Shown: piece by piece, positions 12,406 through 24,900 of the stretch
How the letters are laid out: each line of letters starts with the position of its first letter
Numbering within the stretch: the first letter of the stretch is position 1
Assembly (NCBI GenBank): GCA_021397835.1
Contig: JAJFZO010000034.1
Location: forward strand, 10,369,501-10,433,500
DNA from: Moringa oleifera
Taxonomy: Eukaryota > Streptophyta > Magnoliopsida > Brassicales > Moringaceae
Direction: 5' to 3'
DNA: 64,000 nucleotides
Translations under genes and position numbers: made by a program
The notes under the pieces: generated by a model
What the model was told of the DNA's origin: nothing
Seen by the model: the letters and a program-made list of their open reading frames with translations, nothing else
The model's database searches: none

Positions 12406-12740
12406 TACTACAATGAAATAGGCTTTTGTTCATGATTTTAAATGGCTTTCATTCACAGCTCTAAAACTACGAATTATGTCCATGTGAACAAAAAAAGGTT
12501 AAAATAGTTTGCCACAGTTTTTTAACAGTAAATAAAAGGGATAATAGTTCACAGTTCATTAATATTTTTATTCACTATTTTTAAACTGTGAATAAAAAGT
12601 AATAGTTTACAGTTCATTAAAGCTTTTATTCATAATTGTAGAATTGTGAATAAAAATGAACATCGTTCAGAGTTATTTTTGATCTTTGTTCATAGTTATA
12701 GAAAGTGAATTATTGCTTAATTAAAAAATAACTTTCAATT
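12406..12740. mobile_element. Terminus of a CACTA-like DNA transposon (TACTACAAT end) with subterminal repeats
   Basis: The array unit is broken at 12,403-12,406 and new sequence starts TACTACAATGAAATAGG. The next 330 bp hold repeated, partly inverted copies of a ttcacagttcattaa... / ...aactgtgaataaa motif spaced about 60-75 bp, the pattern of CACTA subterminal binding sites. I could not find a matching opposite end near 28,716, so the element may be truncated or its end unrecognised. Confidence 0.5.
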
Positions 12741-13653
12741 AAAAATACTCTTTTATTTTTTATAAATATTTTAATGACCTTTGATCCACAGTTCTTACAA
12801 AATAGTGGATAAAGAGTAATTATTTTATAAAAAATTTAAATGCCATCTTACACTTCTTTTGTTTTATTGAAAACTTTTTGTGATGCTGCTGTTATTCATG
12901 GGAAATAATACCAATTGGGATATTTTTCTTTTCCTTGGTTACATTTAAGTTTTCAATATCATAATGTAAAGTAACCTCAACATATTGCAAAAATATTTAT
13001 ACAGGAACAAGTGGGTCAAGGCAATTTTGTATTTATATATTGACCGAATGTAAATGCTTTGAAAATAAAGATGCAATAAGTTATAAATTTTTCCTCCTTG
13101 GTTGCTCGACGTAGTACTATTATTACTCAATACTTTATTTATAACATAATCTTGAATATTCAACCATGAGTATTTCATTTGTCTTTTACTTAAAATAAAC
13201 TTGAAATTTTATACGAAAATTAAATGACATGCTAATGGTTTATTTTAGGTTTCAATTGAAGTTGCGTGGTAGTTCTCATAGTGTTAAGAATTTCTGCAAA
13301 AGCAAACTTAAATTAAGGGCCATAGAGCCTTTTTTTTTTTTTTTGTCATACTTGCTGGAAAAGAGCCAGGCCAATAGCTAGAACATAATAAAAAAGTAAA
13401 AGCTAATACCAATAAGAAGAAACAAAGTAATTAATTTGTTTGACAATATTAAGATTAAAAAAAGGCAAAGAGTAATTCAAATTATCAAATCTTAAATAAC
13501 CTATGGGGTTTATGTCATCTTATTTTACAACTTAAGAGCTGCACTTATTATCTATTATTAATGGCAAAAGATACATATTTTTGTCCCATACAGGACCCAT
13601 AGAATAGAATGAAAGAAAAGTAGTTAAGCTTTATTTAACTACTAAGGAAGTGT
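12741..13653. other. No gene seen; AT-rich DNA between two transposon ends
   Basis: A poly-T run lies at about 13,329-13,344. The minus-strand open frame at 12,945-13,178 has no recognisable motif and biased composition. This may be interior of the element that begins at 12,406. Confidence 0.4.
13651..13653 (+). repeat. Target-site duplication TGT, left copy (outer CACTA element)
   Basis: TGT stands immediately before the first base of CACTACAACAAA at 13,654 and is repeated immediately after the terminal TAGTG at 27,013. A 3-bp duplication is characteristic of CACTA elements. Confidence 0.8.
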
Positions 13654-13790
13654 CACTACAACAAATTTGATTTTTAATGACACTAAACAGATAACAGTTT
13701 TAACCAAAAAAAAAAAACACCATTAAAAATGGATCGAAAAGATTGGATGACAATTTCATAATAAATCAACATTAAAATAATTAATTTCAT

Positions 13791-14002
13791 GTTGGTTTAT
13801 AAGAAAACCAATGTTAATAGACATGCATTTCACATCGGTTTGATCAACCAACGTGAAATTGAAGTTTTTAATGTTTGTTCATAAGAGAACCGACGTCAAA
13901 AGACATGCGTTTCACGTCAGTTTATTCAACCGACATGAAATTAAAGTTTTTAATGTCGATTCTCCTATGAACTGAAGTTAAATGGATGCATTCCATGCAT
14001 TC
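13791..14002 (+). repeat. 82-bp subterminal tandem repeat, about 2.5 copies
   Basis: Units start at 13,791, 13,873 and 13,955. Each contains a short inverted pair such as tcggtttgatcaaccaacg and a CACATCGG/CACGTCAG...GTGAAATT segment. The position just inside the outer element's 5' end fits transposase-binding subterminal repeats. Confidence 0.85.
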
Positions 14003-14339
14003 TCAATGCCTTTTGTTTGAAATTTTAAACTAATCCACCTCTAACTCTAATAATAGGAATCTTATCTATGAACACCCACATCATTTTTTTTTTTTAATTA
14101 ACAAAGAACATGTCAATACATTATTAATGTCAAAATTAAAATTTGTATGGAGATTAATTATGCTAACTTTCAAATATTATTTTTTATTATGATATTTAGG
14201 TACAATATATGGTTCATGTGATCCTTGTATTAATGAGTTTTCAATTGTCAATATCTGGTTTGGTTTATCAGTTGTCAGGTTCATATTTGCGGTTCACTTA
14301 GTAAAATAAAAGTTGTACTTGTGAGGAACATTGTTTCTT

Positions 14340-14369
14340 TCTCATCGGTTCTCTAACGAACTGATGAGA
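14340..14369. repeat. Short inverted repeat (hairpin) in the outer element
   Basis: Arms TCTCATCGGTTC (14,340-14,351) and GAACTGATGAGA (14,358-14,369) pair with one mismatch around a 6-base loop. Confidence 0.7.
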
Positions 14370-14470
14370 AAGGTTGCCTATGTAAAGGCCCCAATACCTA
14401 TTGTTGGGTATCAAAATCTGGGTATTGGGAATTATTTTCTTTGGCAACTATTTTCTCTTCATATCGTCAT

Positions 14471-14536
14471 ACCATTGTCCTCCCATTGGTATGCTTCTTC
14501 ATCACCATTGTCCTCCCATCAGTGTGCTTCTTCATC
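14471..14536 (+). repeat. 33-bp tandem repeat, 2 copies
   Basis: The unit accattgtcctcccat...ttcttcatc occurs at 14,471 and again at 14,504 with few differences. Both overlapping open frames (14,331-14,633 plus and 14,467-14,724 minus) run through it, which makes them unlikely as genes. Confidence 0.8.
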
Positions 14537-16336
14537 ACCAACTGATTCTCTTCTCCGACTGACATCTTTAGTTTGTCCTCCCAGACCAATCCATTGGTTG
14601 GCCACTTATTTGGGTATATCCTCCCCCATTTAAAGGTCTCTTCCTCCTTGCATGATAAATATATGAATCTTCCTCTCATTTTTTGAGATCTTAAATGTTT
14701 TAGTACAGTGAAGAGAGATGACATTTGAAGAGAGGTGTGAGCAAAGAAAGATATACGTATATATTGTCTATGGAAAGCTTAATCTATGGTGTATTTGGTA
14801 TTGTAATGTTTGATTTGTATATGGGTATGTAAATCCTTATGGGGTAACTTAATTTATGGATACTTTAATATTTGATTTGTTTGGGTTTTTGAATGTTCAA
14901 TGTGTATAGTGTATATGGGTATGTTAGGACTCATATTGGTAAGTTAATTTTCAGTAGGTATATGGATATATTGATATATAGGTACATAAACTTTCAATGT
15001 GTATATAGTTACATGGATATGTTAATGTTTTATGTATGTATAAGTTTCTTAGGTTTCATTATGTATGGGTATATTAATTAGATTTTTCAATTCATTAGAT
15101 GTGAATTAGATTTTAATTAAATGTTAATTAGATGAATAATTAATAGATGTCAAATAAATGCTATTTACATGATAATTAGAAATGAATTAATTAAGTAGAT
15201 CCCATTAATTAAGTAGATGTTAAACAATTAATTATATGTTAGTTAGATGTTTGGACAAATTATAATTAGATATCTTTTAGTTAATTATATATATTAATTA
15301 ATTAGTTAGTAACAAATTAATTTAAGTTTACAGTAAGATGTCAATTAGATAATTAATTAGATGTTTGTTAGTTTATTAGAACGGAGTACGATGTCAATTA
15401 GATATTAAATGAATGTTAATCATATGAATAATTAATTAAGTGAATGTTAAGTAATTAAGTAGATGTTAAATAATTAACTAGATTTTGATAAATTATATTA
15501 ATTAATTAGTTAGTAACTAATTATTTTTCTAATTTATAATTAGATGTTAGTTAGATAATTAATAAAATAAATATTTTTTATTAATTAGATGTAAAATAAT
15601 TAATTAAATAAATTATTGTTGACTGAAGTTTAATGTCAAGTATGCATTTTAATCTTTTTTTTATAGGTTTTTAAAATTCATTAGCATATATACACTCCAC
15701 ATTACTTTTATATAATTATTTAAAAGTAAATATCATAAAATGATAAAATATTTTCATATCCCTACTACTTGATTTGATAAATGCTTTTATATTAACAATT
15801 GTAGAATAGTTAATTATTACTCATGATAATTATTATTAATTAACTTTTAGGGTATTGATATTTAGATGTCGTTTGAGAATTATAAATAAAAATTTATTAT
15901 CGTTCATGTATTTCACACATGCATCGATATAAATAGTTTCCTAATAATTTTTGAATTGTCTAGAATGGACAATTTGAGAATATTATATTTATGTGCAGCT
16001 AGTGCATTATTATTTATTTTATTTTGTAAAAATTTCTCGTAGTATTTTTTTCATTATTCTTCACGTACATACTAATGGATATTAGTGGGTGTTTTGATGA
16101 AAAAATAATCACTTGTATCGTACTTAGAGAACTGTAAAATAAACTTTCAAAATTTTTACAAAATAAAATAAACAATGATCTATATATGTTTCACATAAAT
16201 TTACACTCCTGAATGGTAAAGGACCACCTACTTGTGGAGTTTCGGTGGCATGCATATTTACATATTTTTATTTCTTATTTTTTAATTACTTTTGTTTGTT
16301 ATTAGATTGATATTTTTAATTTTTTTTTTCATATAG
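14537..16336. other. No gene seen; very AT-rich interior of the outer CACTA element
   Basis: From about 15,070 to 15,620 the sequence is a degenerate simple repeat of ttaattagatg-like words. A similar AT-rich stretch (caacatctaattaa) lies at 25,080-25,440 in the inner element, upstream of its TNPD gene. I looked here for the Ulp1 His exon (His-Trp) that should precede 16,337 and did not find it. Confidence 0.5.
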
Positions 16337-16622
16337 TGTCCATACCAATCCTATAACGTTGAGTGTGGTTATTATGTTATAGCATACATGAAGAACATCA
16401 TTGAAAGACATAGTAATACCATCTTTTTTTACAAAATAGTAAGTTATTTCATTGATTGTTTAATTAGTTAATGTGTTTGTTATTAATAACATGTGAATTT
16501 ACTTATGTGTTATTTTATAAATGCAGTTGAATGATAAAGCCAGGTATATTGAAGCAAAAATAGACCAATTGAAACAAGTATTTTGTGACTTCACATGGTG
16601 TTATTTAAGCGATGCAATATGA
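16337..16622 (+). pseudogene. Ulp1-type (C48) cysteine protease, last two exons, outer CACTA element
   Basis: Exon one (16,337-16,438, after TATAG) reads CPYQSYNVECGYYVIAYMKN followed by IIERHSNTIFFYKI. Exon two (16,527-16,622, after ATGCAG) reads LNDKARYIEAKIDQLKQVFC and ends DFTWCYLSDAI before TGA. The intron has GTAAGT at 16,439 and keeps phase 0. The Q-x-x-N-V-E-C-G-Y-Y-V block holds the catalytic Gln-Cys region of Ulp1/SENP-like proteases, which cleave SUMO-type conjugates in host proteins and are common in plant CACTA and MULE elements. The catalytic His exon is missing, so no active enzyme is expected. The frame kept open across a correct intron suggests recent loss. The inner element carries the same exon pair at 18,955-19,053 and 18,779-18,846. 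Confidence 0.75.
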
Positions 16623-17635
16623 GGTGAATTTTGAGAATGCTTTCTTTTGTAGATTGGAACATATTTTTGCATTCATTATGTAAAAGTTGGTTATTCGATG
16701 AATTTCTCATATGATAATGTATTGTACATTCATGTAATTAAATTTTGTCAGTATTAGCTTGAGTCATCGAATGAATATCTTGAATGAAAATATTTTGATA
16801 CATTAATTATTGAGAAAGTATTGAAGCGTTATTCAGTGTATTATTATTACACTATAAAGTTGAGAAGTGAATGTGTTAGTACATATTAGAGTGTGATTTG
16901 GTATATATTACAGTTACAGTATGGAGAAATGAAGGTATTGGTGTATATTTAAATGTGATTCGATGTATTATTATTACACTATATAAAGTTAAAGGAGTGA
17001 AAGTATTCATGTGTATTGGAGCAGTGTAATATTGTCATGCAAATTGAAGTGTGTTATGTTCAACTTGACATTGATATTTAGAGTAGTGTATTGTTGGTAT
17101 GCAAATTGAAGTGTATTATGTTGAATGTGGTGTTGATATGTTGAAATAAGGTTTGATGGTGCATCTTGATGTTTGTGGAGTATAATTGTTATTGATATAG
17201 CAATTGAAATATTTTAAGATTGAATTTGATGTGTTAATGATGTTTTAAAGTATAATTTTATATATAAAATTTGAGATTATTGATATGATTTTGTACGTGA
17301 AATTGATAATTATAGTATAATTGTGATTGTAATAATTGGAATCTATAAATTTAGAATTCATAATGTATTCTTGAAATATTTTAAAAATATAAATACTGGT
17401 TTACAACAATTAAAACAAAAGTTTTTTTAAAAAATGAAAAACATTAAATGGCAGCTGCAAATAAAACTAGCATCTAAAGTAATGGATATTAGATGAGGTT
17501 TGTATTTACAACCATCATCTAATGTAATTGTCTTAATGTAATTGGATATTAAATGATAGTTTTGCACATAACCGTCATATAATGTAATGGGATATTATAT
17601 GACAGTCATTGTAAAGTGACATCTAATAGTGTAAC
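16623..17635. other. 3' region of the outer CACTA element, left of the nested insertion
   Basis: No gene is visible. Between about 16,850 and 17,230 there are degenerate repeats built on 'gtgtattattattacactat' and gtgtattggagcagtgt phrases. From about 17,440 subterminal repeats of the type ccatcatctaatgtaatt / gatattaaatgatagtt begin. They continue right of the inner element at 26,865-26,960 (aactatcattaaaagataca), confirming that the two flanks belong to one element. Confidence 0.7.
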
Positions 17636-17639
17636 CACT

Positions 17640-18065
17640 ACTACAAATAAAAGCTTTAATGACAGTTAAAAATAACTTTTAATGACAGTTGTAAAATTGT
17701 CATCTTTGTTCATGTCATTAAAGATGAGAGGTTTTAATGACAGTTTAATAACTCTCATTAAAGGCCTTCACTTTTAATGATAGTTCCAATAAAACTGTCA
17801 TGAGGGCCTTTAATGATAGTTCTATAGAACTATCGTTAAAAGATGGGAGCTTTAATGATAGTTCTACAGAACTATCGTTAAAAGATGGGAGCTTTAATGA
17901 TAGTTCTATTAGAACTATCATTAAAGAGTTCTATTAGAACTGTCGTTAAAGAGTTCTAATAGAACTATCGTTAAAGGGGGGGCCTTTAATGACAGTTATG
18001 CTAGAACTGTCATTAAATAAGTTCCCCTTCAATGACAGTTTTATCAGAACTATCATTAAAGGTAT
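17640..18065. repeat. Hairpin-rich 3' subterminal repeats of the inner CACTA element
   Basis: About eight to ten copies of a palindromic unit occur, e.g. TTTAATGATAGTTCTA facing TAGAACTATCGTTAAA near 17,810-17,845 and again near 17,852-17,886. Units differ by a few bases (GACAGTT versus GATAGTT) and by spacer words such as gatgggagc and ggcctt. Such repeats are the expected binding sites for the small CACTA protein and would form strong hairpin RNA if transcribed. Confidence 0.85.
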
Positions 18066-18778
18066 ATATATATTTTTATTAATTTCAAAATAAATACAAA
18101 AATTTTATATTCAAATTATCCAAAACTTGCATATATAAAATTCTTTATCTCTTCCACATCAACCATATACATCAACACAATTCTTCAAATTATGCACCCA
18201 AAATTTTCTCCATCAAAATTAATTGTAATATGTAAATATGACTCTTCAATTAAACTTAGTCAACACATATAAGTATACAATTATCAAATACACTAGTCAC
18301 AGTTCTTTTTATGCACTTAAAAGAAACAACTATATTATCTGTCTCCCTTCAACATCATTATACCAACACTTAAATGAAACAACTATATTATCTTTCTTGC
18401 TTCAACATCATTATACCAACACTTAAATGAAACAACTATACCATCTTTCTTTCCTCAACATAATTATACTAACACTTCAATACCAACACTTCAATGAAAA
18501 AGCTTTTTTCTGTTATACACTTCAATACCATTCTCACTGAAACCATCATTACTTCTTTTATGTTTGGAAACACTCAAAATAATCTAATCCAAAAAAGTAA
18601 AAAAAACAAAAGATGAATAAACCAAAAGAAAAAAATTTGATGTCATAAGTGAACTCCATGTGTACAATACATGAGTTTAAATATACAATATCATACACAA
18701 TCCCAAAAAATCAACTATATAAAATCAATGACGGTCATGTGTAAAAAATCTTCAAGGTTTAACTTTCTAATAGGTACT
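18066..18778. other. 3' untranslated region of the inner element with a 53-bp tandem repeat
   Basis: No gene. A 53-bp unit (cacttaaatgaaacaacta...) is repeated three times from 18,314 to 18,472. The forward open frame at 18,238-18,426 is the translation of this repeat and is not a gene. Confidence 0.7.
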
Positions 18779-21760
18779 TTAAAGAAATTGTCCAATCTCT
18801 TTTCTAACTTCATCAATATCCAATTGGGTGTAAGTATCTATGTCAACTAATTATATTTATAGAAAAAAAAAGGTTAGTCCAATTAAAACTTTCAGTAAGC
18901 ACATTAATTAATTACTTAAGTATTTACATGAGCAAATGCTTAAAAACGTACCATTCTCGCACATGAGATATTTCTATCACGTCTATCAATGATATCCTTT
19001 AAAAATTTCATAATATAATATCCACACTCAATATTTGAAGGCTGATGTGGACACTACATTAAAAATTTTTAATTGTTATATTTTGCGAAATAAATAAAAT
19101 TAACATCACATGTAGATTTAAATATACATATCTTAGCAAGAATACTCCTAAGAATGCGCCTATTGCTTGATTCCTTGATAACTTAAAACAATTTAAAAGA
19201 GCTGCTAATAGAAAATAATCAATATTCTTAAGAGTAAAAAAAAAAATACATACTAACATAAATGAAAATATTTTCGCTTACATGGACATAAGTTGATCTA
19301 GTTCTTGACGAGAATTATGGTTCAAAAAATCAAAAATACTATACATAAAATTACGAGACTCAACAACCACCAACATCCAATGCTGCCTACATTATGAAAA
19401 ATAAATGTTAAAAACTATTAATAATTTCAACTAGTATTATAACTTAACTCAAGTTATAAGGAAATATCACTATGCCTCTGTCACATGGATCTATCATTCT
19501 ATTGGCTAGGTGACAAGCTTGGGTGTCTATACTTATAGACATTCCGTATAACAATGTTGATGGATTAGCAAATACAAAATACTTCCCCAAGCCAAGTGCA
19601 ACTAAATCTGTATAAAGTTTACTGAAGTAATGAAGAGTAAGGAAAATATAAATATGATGTAGCCAAATAATAATAAACTAATAAAAATTCAAAAGACATA
19701 CGTACAAATGTAAGCTTGAATAATGGTGACACTTAGCTCCTCTATGTGACAACATTGCATGATATCTCCTCGAGCCACAAATACATGTCCATTAGAAGCA
19801 AAGACTTCAGTAAAAGGTATGTGTGTTGCTTCATCAGGTACCATTATCTTATTCACATAATTATACATCTTTTACAATCCTGATGGTAGCCTAACAGAAC
19901 ATACTTGTTGCGATAATTGTAGTTTTGTCAATTTTGGTACTTTCTTAACGAGCAACTTACCTTGTTACTTTATAGTCGATAGCTGAAAAAATTTTACGAA
20001 CTTAATTAATATAATAGGTTGACTTTATAAAATATATTTACCAAAAATATTACCTTGTGTGTACCAACAATGACCTAATCTTGAGGCCAAGCAACAACTG
20101 AATTGAGTGCAGAAAAAACATTTGTCAATCCATCATTGGGGTTTGGATGAAGCAACTATGCATCACCATGAATAGCTACATCCACTATCACCCAAACATC
20201 ACAAGAAAATAATAGACGCCCATGGATCATCTGATTAGGAGTATGATCCATAAGAATAACCCCACTTGCCAGTATGTAGTCTAATGACTTGATGAACATA
20301 TGACATGGCTCACGCTATAATAATCCAAAGAAGTAGAAGTTATATTTGTAATATTATTAATATCATATCTATGATGATTAACAAGTAACATACTTTGTTG
20401 TCGTATGGTGCCGGTGCAAGTGTTGGTGGTGTGATTGACATAGGTGATTGAGGCGTTGGATATTCTTCTTCCTCCAATAATCCAGTTATATTACTGCTAG
20501 CTTTACGCGAACGAAATTGCATTACCGATTTGTCCTGTTGGACATCATTAATTTGTTCGCAGCAATGTTTGTCAAAACTTCTTTATACTCTATGAACCAC
20601 CTCACCATCTCTGCCAACTGCTGTTAATTTAATTGCATATAAAAGATTGTCAACTTTTTGGGCTTCCCAAAATAAGATGTGATAGTCACCCAGGATCCTT
20701 GACCTCTAATGCATTCGGGGTGTTTAAGTGTACCAAGAACTTTCATCAACACATCTTCTGGACTAAGGGCTGTATATTACCATGTGTACTCTGTGTCATT
20801 AACTCATCCTACAATATTATAATAAAATTAATCAATGAATATGAAATTTATTACTATAAATGCTATAAAAAATTTGAACTACAATTACAATTCTTTCCCC
20901 ACACAGTCTACTCGCATCATTCATATATTCTCCCTTTTTATTCTATTTGAAGCCTTCAACAATAAGGCATGATCAATTTGAGTATCGCTACCCAATGCTT
21001 GTTTCTTCTTTTCACATAAAGAGTGAACATGTTAGATTTCCAGAATGTATAACTAAATGAATATATTATCAATTATAAACATAGTAAATGAAAAATAACT
21101 TACAAGTTTACTCTCCAACCCTACAAATCCCTTTCTAGATAAATGATGGCTGTACACATTCTTCTTTTTTTTCGTTTTTGCTATTTGTCTCTTTTGTTGT
21201 AACATCAATACACATTAACATTTAAAGAAAATTATATAAACAAAAACTTTACTAACTGTAAATGTATACCTGAAACTCTTTCGTTATACAAGAGTTCACA
21301 AAGTCCTATCACACCCCAACATTTGTGACACTGCTACATTCTTCAGGTGGAAATGACAGAAATTTCAAGTCATTAATGTGAGAAAATATGTTTTGATGTA
21401 AGATTGGTCTTGAAGTTCCTCCATTTGTTTACAACTGACTGAAGTACGTACATCTTCATGCTCACATCAATATCATACGCTCTTGCAACATATTATAAAA
21501 AAGTTGATTAGTACAAATCAAATAAATTAGCAATAAACTAATTGAAAAGAAATAGTACATTATGTCTCATTTAACTTATCAATATTGTCTCCCAAACCTT
21601 ATATTTCATTTCATTGCTTACAGAGTGCCAATTCACGATATTTATGGGCATCGTATTACCTACCACCACCCCAATGTAGTTATTGAACTGGGTGTCTTCA
21701 TCCCAATTAGTTGACCTTTATCATTTACCTTGATCATGAGATTAACATCAAAAGTATAAC
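18779..21760 (-). pseudogene. CACTA second gene: Transposase_24 (Ptta/En/Spm) region fused to Ulp1 (C48) protease, broken
   Basis: Pieces in order from the right: a GQLIG...NNYIGVVVGNTMPINIVNW block (about 21,590-21,735); AYDIDVSMKMYVLQSVVNKW (about 21,385-21,480); HHLSRKGFVGLESKLV (about 21,110-21,160); EDVLMKVLGTLKHPECIRGQ then GSWVTITSYFGKPKKL (about 20,645-20,765); HTPNQMIHGRLLFSCDVWV and NPNDGLTNVFSALNSVVAWP (20,060-20,250); VFVARGDIMQCCHIEELSVT (about 19,705-19,800). The protease domain follows: QHWMLVVVESRNF with the catalytic His (19,282-19,386), CPHQPSNIECGYYIMKFLKD with catalytic Gln-Cys (18,953-19,053), and YTQLDIDEVRKEIGQFL then TAA (18,779-18,846). At least five in-frame stops (e.g. 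after GDA, after WPQD, after YMQLN) and one frameshift break it. Exon edges are approximate because some splice phases do not join cleanly. Confidence 0.8.
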
Positions 21761-21999
21761 TCTTAATTATCTTAAACATACTGGTGATACCTCATTTTTT
21801 CGGCCCTCGAGAGCCTTCATTTAAGTGTTCAGAAGGATCCATCAAATTTGTAAACAAAAAATTATGTGGTTAGCATCATATATAACTAAAAAAATAAAAT
21901 AAAATTATAAAAGACATGATAACTTTGATACATGAGGCAATTCACCACTACTTTAAAAAATACCCAAACCACACAATCCTTTACCATTATCTCGAGCAC
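21761..21999. other. Short spacer between the two inner-element genes
   Basis: AT-rich, with no recognisable coding. It may hold the 5' end of the downstream gene, whose start codon I could not place. Confidence 0.4.
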
Positions 22000-24900
22000 A
22001 TGTAAGATAATGGTCAGCCATTTGGTCAAATAAATCAACAGGTGGCAAATTATTACAAAAAGACATGTGAAATGAAAAATAAATCATCGTATATTGGATT
22101 TTTATCCTTAGCACTTGAGATTTGTATGGTGTTGGCAACTAAAGTGACACCACTATTTTGATGGATCCTTGAGTTATTTCATTGCTTTGTGTAAAAGCGA
22201 CAACCATTGATGATATATCAAGGATACTTGATTATTGTGGATCGAGGACCATGGGCAATCCATCATAGTGTTGATGACACATTATGGTTGGATAATAAAA
22301 GTTCATTCTCAATCGGTATCATAACATATATTAAATCAACCACATATATTGCAAATGAATTTAATATGTAGATAAGAATAAGTATTCTTGCCCGTGTGCG
22401 TAACCAATTACTTAAAGTTCGATTTTATCATCACCATTTAAGTCATTTTGACTTAATAGCATTATCGACCCTTAATTGATTTAAATGCTCACTACATATT
22501 AAGAATAAATCATAAATCAATAATTCAAATATTATTTGATATAACAACGGACTATGAGTTGTAAAATTTAATTACCTTGTATATGGTTGAACTTCACTTG
22601 TATTCATCAAAACATACAAGTGAGTTTGTTGAAGGAGGACACTGTCAGCTTTGTCAACATTTCCACTAGTTAGAGCATTTCCATTCGAATTGAGTGACCA
22701 AATAAATTCTTTTGTAGAGGAATCCCAATAATATCCATAGCAGATAAATAATTAACATAGAATTCTAATGCCTCTTCTACAATGCATGACTCAGCAATAC
22801 TACCCTTAAATCTATTACGATTTCGAACATAACCCTTTAACACTTTTATATATCTTTCAAATGGGTACATCCATCGTAAATACACAGGACCATATAATTT
22901 TACATCCATCATAAATACACAGGACCACATAATTTTACTTCTCTGATAAGATGAACAGTGAGGTGGACCATAATATCAAAGAAGCTGGGAAGGAAGTACT
23001 TCTCAAGCAAGCACAGTGTTGTCACAAGTTCATTTTGGATTCCATCCAACTTTGAAACATCCACCACCTTTTGGCATAACAAATTGAAGAACATGCAAAG
23101 TTTGATGAGAGCATATCTAACATGTTTGGATAACACATCTCATAAAGTAATAGTAAAAGTTGTTGCATTAGGATGTGACAATGATGTGACTTCAACCCAT
23201 ATAGTTTTAAGTTGTACATAGATACTAGATTTTTGATGTTCAAAAAATACCTATTTGGGACCTTAATCTCACTGAAAACTTTAAAACATATTTTTTTTCT
23301 TCCCTAGATAAAGTATAGCACGCAGGCGGTAGAAATGTATGATTACCACGAACTTGTGGTTCCAGTTCAAACGTTAACCCCATGTCTTTCAAATCCATTA
23401 TGGAAGCTAATCCATCTTTATATTTTTCAAGAATATCAAGTACTATCCTAAGAAGACTATCGCAAATGTTCTTTTCAATATGCATGACATCTAGAATATG
23501 TTTGATATGCATAGACTTCTTTACCCATTATGCTTCATTTCTTTGACTTTTCCCATGAATTTACTAAACATTGAACACTGTTAAAGACTTCTTCACTACT
23601 TAATGGTTGGGGAGCAATTCTAACTTCTTGTTCACCATTGAAGGCCTTTTTTCGTCTACGATAAGGATGATGCCGTGGTAAGAATCTTTTTTGTCCAACA
23701 TGTGACATCTTTTTACTATGTTTTAAGTGACCAGCTTGGGTGTTCTCAGCACAAATAGGACATGCATAATATCCTTTAATAGTATAACCAGATAAATTAC
23801 CATAGGCAGGGAAATCATTGATTGTCCATAACAAAATAGCTTTCAAGTTGAATGACTCATTACAGTACGCATTATATACTTTTACACCTATGTCCTATAA
23901 CATTTTCAAGTCTTTTATAAGCGGAGCCAAGTAGACATCGATATCATTACTAAGTTGTTTAGGACCTGATATTAGCAACATCAACATCATGAATTTTCTC
24001 TTCATTGTTAACCATGGCAACAAATTATAATTCACCATAATCACCGGCCAATAACTATGTCAACTACTAAATATACTATGTGGATTGATCCTATCTGCTG
24101 ATATAGCAAGCCTTGAGTTTTTTGGCTCTAAAGCAAACTCTGGCCACACGTAATTAACCAATTTTCATGATGGTGTATCCGATGGGTGCCTCAACTGACC
24201 ATCGATTTCCCTTTTATTTGAATGCCATGTAAGGTTTTTTGATATTTCAGAACTTCTGAACATTCTTCTAAAACTTGGTATCAGTGAAAAATACCATAAC
24301 ACCTTAATAGGCACACTAATCTTTATTTTGTTATCATTCTTCATTACTTTCCATCTTAAAAGTCCATAAGTTGGACATTGGATGTCATCTTGAAACTCCT
24401 TTCGATATAATATGTAACCATTTGGACAGGCATGGATCTTTTGATACTCCATGCCTAATGCATTCAATGTTTTCTTGGCATCATACATGGATATAGGCAT
24501 TTCATTATTATCAGGCAATATTTTGGCAATCAAATTTAAAAGATCACTAAAATTTTGATTGGACCAAACATATTTGCTTTTAAATTATATAATTTAACTA
24601 GAGTAGATAATTTAGTGAACTTCACTGATCCAAAATACAAAAGTTTCTCAACATCATAAAGTAATCTATCATAGTGATTAGGATTACTATCATACTCTGC
24701 AAATGCCTCTTATACCATTTCTATCGTGTTATCAACTTTTTCGATGTGTTCTACCTCTCTAACAACCTTAGAATTCCTACTAGTAAAAGACCCAACATAC
24801 TAGTTTCTCCGTGCCACATCTAGTTTTGATAGCTGCCATCAACTCCATATACATACAAATGATTTTGTATCTCACATGGAGTGTGACGCTTAATATTATC

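Noticed and set aside
14331..14724. Overlapping plus and minus open frames
   Set aside because: Both run through a 33-bp tandem repeat and a hairpin in the non-coding part of the outer CACTA element.
17640..18065. CRISPR-like array of regularly spaced repeats
   Set aside because: Repeats are palindromic CACTA subterminal sites in plant nuclear DNA, without unique equal-length spacers.
22958..23221. Plus-strand open frame of 87 codons
   Set aside because: It is a shadow of the minus-strand transposase DUF4218 region.
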